The translations under genes and the position numbers were made by a program. The notes under the pieces are model-generated. The model did no database searches. It was given only the letters and a program-made list of their open reading frames with translations, and was not told the origin of the DNA. Positions 5,063 through 9,184 of a stretch of 9,184 nt of DNA are shown in pieces (positions within the stretch are counted from its first letter, which is position 1; each line of letters opens with the position of its first letter). Source of the DNA: DATKZB01 sp035528235 (lineage in GTDB: Bacteria > Planctomycetota > Phycisphaerae > FEN-1346); assembly GCA_035528235.1 (NCBI GenBank), contig DATKZB010000087.1, positions 1 to 9,184 on the forward strand, written 5' to 3'.

Positions 5063-6598
5063 ATGCGACAGGCCGTCCTGTGCGTCGGGCTGATAGCCGC
5101 CCTGGTTGGGCCGTGCGACACGCTCAAGGCCCCACCCGCCGTCGAGGGACCGGCCATCCTGGCTGCGGGGAACCTCAACAACTTCTACGTTGCCGCCGCC
5201 GGCCGGGCCGACGGCGTCGTGGGCTTCCGGTACTGGCAGCGCGACGCCCAGGGCATGTGGCAGGGCGGCGAGTTCGGCCGCGGCGTCCCGGCGGCCGTGG
5301 CCGCCTGGCGGGAGGACCTGCTGGTCTTCTTCCACAGCGGGTGCCCCGGTCGCTTCGGCCTCGGCCGGCCCGAGATCGAACCGTCGCCCGTGCCGGCGTG
5401 GGAGCCGGTGGCCGCGTGCGAGGACGGCCTGGCGGCCGACGCCTTCGGCTGGAACGCCGCCGGAGAACCCATCCTGGCACGGTTCGAGAACGGGCAGTGG
5501 TCGTGGCGCAAGGTCGAGGCAAGCCTCGACCGCGACCGCATGGCCGAGCCGGTCGCGGTCCGCTTCGGCGGCCGGCTCTTCCTGGTGTGGCGCGAGGAGG
5601 TGCCCACGCTGACGGGCGCGGCTCCCGAGGTGCGCCTTCGCTTCCTGTACGAGGAGAAGGACCAGTGGCACGGGCCTGTGACGTCGCGGCTGCACGCCGC
5701 ATCGGCGTTTCGCGTCGCCGCCGATGCGAAGACCATGGTGTGCCTGTTCCGGAAAGACGCCGAGGGCGGTGGCGGACCTCCCTGGGCGCTGGCTACCTAT
5801 GCGACGGCCGACGAGGACTGGCACGAGATAGGGCCGCTGGAGGGGACGATCCCCGACGGCCCCCTGGCGCTGGGCCGCTTGGGCCCGCAGTTCTACGTGG
5901 CCGCGCTCCAGACGAGCGGCCCCGTCGTGGCGCCGCTGGATGTGGCCAAGGCCCAGGTGGACGCCTTCACGCCGCTGGCCGTCCAGCCGCGCCAGGCCGA
6001 CGGCGATCGCGATGACTCGGCCTCGCTCCTGCTGTTCGTCATGGCGGCCCTGGCGACCCTGGTGATTCTGGCGACCTTGCGCCGGACCAAGTCTCGCCTG
6101 GCCGTGCCTGCCGCGCCGCTGCCCGGGGCCCCGGCCGTCGTCTATGCGCCGTTGCTGAGGCGTGGGCTCGCCATCGGCATCGATTACCTGCTCGTCAGCA
6201 TGCTGGTCGTGCCCGTGATTGCGCACCTGGCGCCCGAGCTGCCCGAACGGCTCCTTCAGGGCGAGCCGATCTCGTGGCCCGAGTTCCTGATCCTGTACCT
6301 GGCTCGCCTCCCGATCATCCTGTACGGCACGGTGGCCGAGGCGCTCTTCGGCCGGACACTCGGCAAGAAGTTGCTGGGCCTGGAGGTCCGGACCGAGGCG
6401 GGGCTGGCCATCTCCTGGTGGCAGGCGCTGGTGCGAAACGGACTGCGGCTCATCGACGAACTCCCGCCCTCGCTTTACCTGGTGGGACTCGGCCTGATCC
6501 TGGTGGGGCCGAAGCCTCAGCGACTCGGCGATCGCCTGGCCCACACGCTGGTCGTGGTGGCCGGGCCTCGTCCGGTGCCGGGCGCAGACGGCGGGTAG
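5063..6598 (+). CDS. RDD-family membrane protein with large extracytoplasmic N-terminal domain
   Basis: The product is 511 residues. ATG 5063 has GAGGT 9 nt upstream. Residues 1-23 are a hydrophobic export signal or anchor; VGPC is not a good lipobox. Residues about 25-310 form a soluble domain rich in Trp, Val and Gly. Within it, strand-like stretches recur (NNFYVAAAG, EDLLVFFHSG, GRLFLVWREE, KTMVCLFRKD, PQFYVAAL), suggesting a beta-propeller-like, possibly ligand-sensing, module. A membrane helix follows at about 322-340 (LLLFVMAALATLVILATL). The RDD domain is at about 361-505: R366/R367 and D374 in the first helix (LLRRGLAIGIDYLL), two further hydrophobic segments, LGKKLLGLEV, and D490 in QRLGDRLAHTLVV. 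RDD proteins are small integral membrane proteins, some linked to transport; the activity here is unknown. The end of the three-gene envelope block is at 6598. Confidence 0.82.
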   Translation: MRQAVLCVGLIAALVGPCDTLKAPPAVEGPAILAAGNLNNFYVAAAGRADGVVGFRYWQRDAQGMWQGGEFGRGVPAAVAAWREDLLVFFHSGCPGRFGLGRPEIEPSPVPAWEPVAACEDGLAADAFGWNAAGEPILARFENGQWSWRKVEASLDRDRMAEPVAVRFGGRLFLVWREEVPTLTGAAPEVRLRFLYEEKDQWHGPVTSRLHAASAFRVAADAKTMVCLFRKDAEGGGGPPWALATYATADEDWHEIGPLEGTIPDGPLALGRLGPQFYVAALQTSGPVVAPLDVAKAQVDAFTPLAVQPRQADGDRDDSASLLLFVMAALATLVILATLRRTKSRLAVPAAPLPGAPAVVYAPLLRRGLAIGIDYLLVSMLVVPVIAHLAPELPERLLQGEPISWPEFLILYLARLPIILYGTVAEALFGRTLGKKLLGLEVRTEAGLAISWWQALVRNGLRLIDELPPSLYLVGLGLILVGPKPQRLGDRLAHTLVVVAGPRPVPGADGG

Positions 6599-6604
6599 GG
6601 GAAC

Positions 6605-6631
6605 TCGGCGTCCCGTGCCGTATGACGCCGA
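6605..6631 (+). terminator. Hairpin after the RDD gene, possible weak terminator
   Basis: TCGGCGTC (6605-6612) pairs perfectly with GACGCCGA (6624-6631) across an 11-base loop, 6 nt after the RDD stop codon. No T-tract follows; the downstream bases are A-rich. It may mark the transcript 3' end, but intrinsic termination is not well supported. Confidence 0.3.
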
Positions 6632-6809
6632 ACACGTCACGAGAAAAATCACAAAAATCTTCAGCGCCGCCCGTCTTGATTCTCCCGCCGTATCCCATGC
6701 CACAATAGGTTGGATATCGAGCCGGCAAGCCTACCGTTTATTGGGCTCGACCACGCAGGACTGTCCGTGACATTGACCTCTTGATCGCTGGGAAAATGGG
6801 GTGAGTTTC

Positions 6810-6838
6810 TTGACAGCCGTGGGGAAAAGTAGTATATC
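6810..6838 (+). promoter_or_regulatory. Sigma-70-type promoter of mraZ and the downstream cluster
   Basis: A perfect -35 box TTGACA (6810-6815) is followed by a 17-nt spacer and the -10 box TATATC (6833-6838). This predicts a transcription start near 6844-6846, about 77 nt before the chosen mraZ start. It is the best promoter in the window and lies in the only AT-richer stretch, at the expected place for a dcw-cluster promoter. Confidence 0.8.
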
Positions 6839-6880
6839 GTGCATGTCGAAAGCCAATCTGGCCGAGAATAAGTAAGCTTG

Positions 6881-6895
6881 TGGGATTTCGTGGGG
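6881..6895 (+). promoter_or_regulatory. Probable MraZ operator (two TGGGN boxes, 10-bp period)
   Basis: TGGGA (6881-6885), five bases, then TGGGG (6891-6895). In Escherichia coli, MraZ represses its own operon by binding TGGGN direct repeats separated by 5 bp, just upstream of mraZ. The repeat here has that unit and spacing and lies between the promoter and mraZ. Only two boxes are in phase; the next position (6901) does not match. Confidence 0.6.
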
Positions 6896-6921
6896 CGCAT
6901 CTCAGCACGGCGGACCGTGGC

Positions 6922-7434
6922 GTGCTATACTTGACGGGAACATATTTCCACTCGTTTGACTCCAAGTGGCGCGTCACTATTCCCGCACGGTGGCGCGCGG
7001 CGATGGACCCCGCCGAGTACGGGTCGGGCTTCCATGCGGTGGTCGGGTACGAGGGCGAACTGTGCCTGTACACGCCCCGAAGCAACCGCGAGGCCGACCC
7101 ACAGCCGGATCCGCGGCTGATGGCGGTCGAGGCGGTCCGCGACATTCGCCGCCTGAGGTACGGCCTGTCGGACGACCTGGAGGTCGATCGCCTCGGGCGG
7201 GTCCGCGTGCCCGAACCCATGCTTCGGCTGTGCAAGATCGGCAAAGACGTGGCCCTGGTCGGCGTGCAAGACCACATCGAGATCTGGGACCGGGCGCGGT
7301 GGGAGAACTACGTGGCGAGCAAGTTGCCCGAGAAGGGCAGGCTGGCCACGCAGGCGCTCGCCGCCGAGAGCGAAGGCGTCCTCGAACCGGTTGGCACGTC
7401 GCACGGTGCGGCCGGGAAGACGCCGAAGACCTAG
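6922..7434 (+). CDS. mraZ: Transcriptional regulator MraZ
   Basis: MraZ is a ring-forming DNA-binding protein of the AbrB/SpoVT double-psi barrel type that controls the division and cell-wall gene cluster it heads. With the start at GTG 6922 the product is 170 residues and opens as the family does (LYLTGTYFHSFD). The two DxxxR DNA-contact motifs are DSKWR (13-17) and DRLGR (89-93), each followed by a short strand with a Pro (RVTIP, RVRVP). The first motif is usually DxKGR; Trp replaces Gly here. Residues from about 140 to the end are a polar, probably disordered tail, longer than in typical members of about 150 residues. Neither possible start has a strong RBS. An upstream in-frame GTG at 6880 would add 14 unconserved residues and overlap the MraZ operator, so 6922 is preferred. 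Regulation is likely autogenous through 6881-6895. Confidence 0.92.
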   Translation: MLYLTGTYFHSFDSKWRVTIPARWRAAMDPAEYGSGFHAVVGYEGELCLYTPRSNREADPQPDPRLMAVEAVRDIRRLRYGLSDDLEVDRLGRVRVPEPMLRLCKIGKDVALVGVQDHIEIWDRARWENYVASKLPEKGRLATQALAAESEGVLEPVGTSHGAAGKTPKT

Positions 7435-7486
7435 ACCCCCTTGGGGGTCGTCCGGGCGGGCGCTGCCCGCCTGGGCGGCCCTTTAT
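7434..7486 (+). terminator. Double hairpin after mraZ, attenuator- or terminator-like
   Basis: The first stem is GACCCC/GGGGTC with a CTTG loop (7434-7449), overlapping the last base of the mraZ stop codon. The second is a 10-bp stem with one G-T pair (7452-7461 with 7465-7474) and a GCT loop. After GCGGCCC a short T-rich stretch, TTTATT, follows. Strong stems with a modest T-tract suggest partial termination between mraZ and the downstream genes; no new promoter is evident after it. Confidence 0.5.
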
Positions 7487-7607
7487 TGAAAAGTGAATGG
7501 CGGCGAGAGCGAGGGCGCGATCGTCGGTCCCCCGTGGCAGTATGACCGACGCCGTCGCCGAGGCCAAGGGCAGGACACCCTGCACCAGGAGAGGTGGGAG
7601 GCCAAAC

Positions 7608-7847
7608 GTGGAGCGACAGACGGAAGCGAGAGGCTGGCAGCTGTTGCGCGAAGCGATGGACGCCCCAAACGCACAGGCGTACCTGTCGGCGAACCGGCTG
7701 CACCGAGAGGTCCGTCGCCTGCAAACGCGCGTGGGTCGCGTGCAGGCGCGCGGCGGCGCGTATCGCAACGTCGAACTCTCCGGCGACGTCAGTGCGCTGC
7801 TCGCGCGGCTGGAGGTTGGGGCGACGCTGAGCGCAACCGTGCACTAG
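7608..7847 (+). CDS. Hypothetical small charged helical protein between mraZ and rsmH
   Basis: I do not recognise this gene. GTG 7608 has GGGAGG at 7596-7601 with a 6-nt spacer, one of the better ribosome binding sites in the window. The frame ends at TAG 7845-7847, 12 nt before rsmH, giving 79 residues. Earlier in-frame ATGs (7497, 7542) lack an RBS, and the extra residues are low-complexity Arg/Ala-rich, so the shorter form is chosen. The product is basic and apparently alpha-helical (AYLSANRLHREVRRLQTRVGRV), with no signal peptide, membrane segment or Cys. Codon use matches its neighbours. Position in the cluster suggests co-expression with rsmH; it is not ftsL, which normally follows rsmH and has a membrane helix. 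A chance ORF is possible, but the RBS and tight spacing to rsmH argue for a real gene. Confidence 0.6.
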   Translation: MERQTEARGWQLLREAMDAPNAQAYLSANRLHREVRRLQTRVGRVQARGGAYRNVELSGDVSALLARLEVGATLSATVH

Positions 7848-7859
7848 AGGTAGGCCCGC

Positions 7860-8768
7860 GTGGAAAAGCCAACCGGGCATGTCCCGGTGATGCTCGACGA
7901 GGTCATTGAGCATCTGGCGCCCCGGCCCGGCCAGGTTATCCTGGACGGAACGGCCGGCGGGGGTGGCCACGCGGCGGCGGTGCTTGAGCGTATTCTGCCC
8001 GGCGGCCAACTCATCTTGCTCGACCGAGACGGTGAAGCGTTGCGGCGTCTGATCGCCCGATTCGGACGCCGGACCGATGTCCGGTACTTCCACGCCAATT
8101 TCTGCGATCTGGACCAGGTACTGGCCGAAACCAAACACGACAGGATCGACGGTGCGTTACTCGACCTGGGCCTATCCAGTCTGCAACTGGCCGACGCCGA
8201 CCGGGGCTTCAGCCTCGACCGGCCCGGCGACCTCGACATGCGGTTCGACCGCGACCAGCCACAGACGGCTGCCGAGATCGTCAACCGCTGGTCGGCCGAA
8301 CGTCTGGCGGCGCTCTTCCGCGACGGCGGCGACCAGCCCTTCGCCCGACGCATCGCGGAGGCCATCGTCCGGGCCCGGCAACGCGGGCCGATCCGGCGGA
8401 CCGACGAGTTGGCCGACGTGGTGGCTTCGGTGGTGCCCGCGGCCTGGCGCCGGCGGCAGAAGATTCATCCGGCAACCCGGGTTTTTCAGGCCGTCCGGAT
8501 TGCCGTAAACGACGAGTTCGGCAGCCTCGAATCGTTCCTTGACAAGATCTGGCGGCACATAAAACCCGGTGGTCGCGTGGTCACGGTCGCGTTCCATAGC
8601 GGCGAGGACCGTATCGTCAAGACCCGTTTCCGCGAAGCGGCGAGGCAGGGGCTGGTTCGCCTGCCCACGGTCAAGCCGATCACGCCCACGGCCCGAGAGG
8701 TGGAGGCCAACCCCCGTGCGCGTAGCGCGCGGCTGAGAGTGGCCGAGCGTCTCGGGGCCACCGGTTGA
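7860..8768 (+). CDS. rsmH: 16S rRNA (cytosine(1402)-N(4))-methyltransferase RsmH
   Basis: RsmH (MraW) uses S-adenosylmethionine to methylate N4 of C1402 of 16S rRNA in the ribosomal P site, fine-tuning start-codon choice and fidelity. The product is 302 residues, normal for the family. GTG 7860 follows AGGTAGG (7848-7854). The SAM-binding motif is DGTAGGGGH (29-37), with D55 in LLDRD as the ribose-contacting acidic residue and DLGLSS at 102-107. The helical insertion typical of the family follows. Later motifs are KIHPATRVFQAVRIAVNDE (from K201), AFHSGEDRIVK (H246), and NPRARSARLRVAE near the C-terminus. No key residue is missing. Pairing with mraZ upstream is the conserved order at the head of the dcw cluster; the usual ftsL and ftsI do not follow directly. 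Confidence 0.96.
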   Translation: MEKPTGHVPVMLDEVIEHLAPRPGQVILDGTAGGGGHAAAVLERILPGGQLILLDRDGEALRRLIARFGRRTDVRYFHANFCDLDQVLAETKHDRIDGALLDLGLSSLQLADADRGFSLDRPGDLDMRFDRDQPQTAAEIVNRWSAERLAALFRDGGDQPFARRIAEAIVRARQRGPIRRTDELADVVASVVPAAWRRRQKIHPATRVFQAVRIAVNDEFGSLESFLDKIWRHIKPGGRVVTVAFHSGEDRIVKTRFREAARQGLVRLPTVKPITPTAREVEANPRARSARLRVAERLGATG

Positions 8769-8777
8769 GCATAGCAA

Positions 8778-8844
8778 GGGCGCCTGGGTGGGCGGTCGTG
8801 GGGGCCGGCCGACCCGGGGCGCAGGGACTGGGGGAATCGTGGGG
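8778..8844 (+). other. Two consecutive G-quadruplex-type motifs in the rsmH downstream leader
   Basis: Motif 1 has G-runs at 8778-8780, 8786-8788, 8790-8792 and 8800-8804 with loops of 5, 1 and 7 nt. Motif 2 has G-runs at 8816-8819, 8824-8826, 8830-8834 and 8841-8844 with loops of 4, 3 and 6 nt. Both fit the G3+N1-7 pattern on the mRNA-sense strand and occupy most of the 104-nt gap before the next gene, whose RBS starts 14 nt after motif 2. No ORF is supported in the gap. High GC content makes one such match unremarkable; two in a row are less so. Confidence 0.4.
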
Positions 8845-8872
8845 TACGTGGCACAGATGAGAGGACATTCCC

Positions 8873-9184
8873 GTGGGGAGAGAAACCAAGTTTGGTCTGC
8901 TGGTCGGTCTGGTCTTCATCGTTCTGTTCGGAGTCATTCTGGGTAACCGGACCGGACCGGCCCCCCAGGAGCACGCGGCGTTGCCGGTGGGCGAGAGCGA
9001 GGGCCACCGCGCGCTGGCCCGCAAGGTCAACCGCACGGTTGATCCGTTTGCCGACGACGGGATGCTCGTTATGGAAAGCCCGGCCCCGCCGAGCATCGTG
9101 CCTCAGGAGGAGTCGCTGCCGGCGCCCGAGTACGTGCCGGCCGAGACCCAGGCGCCGCCCGAGTCCGGCGACGTCGGCATCATC
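8873..9184 (+). CDS. Membrane-anchored protein with extracytoplasmic Pro/Glu-rich linker, 3' end cut off
   Basis: Only the first 104 codons are in the window. GTG 8873 follows AGAGG (8860-8864) by 8 nt. An in-frame TGA at 8858-8860 excludes an earlier start. After a short charged MGRETK start comes one membrane helix (about residues 7-24, FGLLVGLVFIVLFGVILG). The rest is a hydrophilic stretch rich in Pro, Glu and Ala, probably periplasmic and disordered. No folded domain is visible yet. Planctomycetal proteins with this kind of N-terminus often end in a LysM peptidoglycan-binding domain, and a cell-wall role would suit the dcw context, but that domain would lie outside the window and is inference. 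It is not an obvious FtsL: the linker is not coiled-coil-like. Confidence 0.75.
   Translation, partial: MGRETKFGLLVGLVFIVLFGVILGNRTGPAPQEHAALPVGESEGHRALARKVNRTVDPFADDGMLVMESPAPPSIVPQEESLPAPEYVPAETQAPPESGDVGII

Larger units (their letters stand above)
6599..6921. other. Control region between the RDD gene and mraZ
   Basis: This stretch of about 320 bp has no supported gene and is less GC-rich than its surroundings. It holds a hairpin just after the RDD stop (6605-6631), a loose 7-bp inverted repeat (6717-6723 with 6744-6750), the mraZ promoter (6810-6838), and the TGGGN direct repeat (6881-6895). TGGG also occurs at 6789, 6797 and 6820, but not in the 10-bp phase expected of MraZ boxes. Confidence 0.75.

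Noticed and set aside
5003..6703. Long minus-strand open frame opposite the RDD gene
   Set aside because: Composition is Arg/Gln/His-rich shadow coding with no motif or RBS; the + strand gene is well supported.
6926..6931. TATACT near the mraZ start as a second -10 box
   Set aside because: No -35 box at the right distance, and it lies inside the mraZ coding region.
6880..7434. Longer mraZ starting at GTG 6880
   Set aside because: The 14 extra residues are outside the conserved family start, the RBS is no better, and the region holds the TGGGN operator.
7497..7847. 116-residue version of the small gene before rsmH
   Set aside because: ATG 7497 lacks an RBS and the added residues are low-complexity; GTG 7608 has a near-ideal RBS.
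8539..8544. TTGACA inside rsmH
   Set aside because: The nearest -10-like sequence is only 13 nt away and the site is within conserved coding sequence.
1..9184. Defence island, prophage or mobile element
   Set aside because: No transposase, integrase, nuclease, toxin or phage gene is seen; gene content and codon use are uniform and mostly core functions.

Overview
The window is strongly GC-rich, with C or G at most third codon positions, and is densely coding on the + strand only. Gene content points to a Gram-negative bacterium of the Planctomycetota, perhaps near Phycisphaerae. The evidence is an LPS gene (kdsB) directly upstream of pyrG, an arrangement also known in Chlamydiae of the same superphylum; a DUF1844 protein directly after pyrG; and an mraZ-rsmH pair followed by a single-pass membrane protein instead of the usual ftsL/ftsI. 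The taxonomic placement is inference from gene families, not from a marker phylogeny.

Layout. (1) 1-2941: a tight operon of kdsB (5' end outside the window), pyrG and a DUF1844 gene, with 4-11 nt gaps and good ribosome binding sites. CTP synthase makes the CTP that KdsB uses to activate KDO for lipopolysaccharide. (2) 2942-3164: a non-coding, highly structured stretch. A 41-bp near-perfect direct repeat brackets two matching GC-rich palindromes and two smaller hairpins; the second repeat copy carries the ribosome binding site of the next gene. (3) 3165-6598: three envelope proteins. These are a lipoprotein with the fold of an M48 metalloprotease but without its zinc site, a lipid-anchored PAP2-type phosphatase, and an RDD-family membrane protein with a large extracytoplasmic N-terminal domain. 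A terminator-like hairpin separates the second and third. (4) 6599-6921: a control region with a clear sigma-70-type promoter and a 10-bp-period TGGGN repeat matching the operator recognised by MraZ. (5) 6922-9184: start of a division and cell-wall (dcw) type cluster with mraZ, an attenuator-like double hairpin, an unrecognised 79-residue ORF, rsmH, a 104-nt gap holding two G-quadruplex-type motifs, and the start of a membrane-anchored protein that runs out of the window.

I see no defence system, mobile element, CRISPR array, tRNA or rRNA. The points most worth a second look are the structured repeat cassette at 2939-3161, the inactive-looking M48 lipoprotein, the divergent nucleotide-binding motifs of PyrG, the MraZ operator with its consequence for the mraZ start, and the tandem G-quadruplex leader at 8778-8844.
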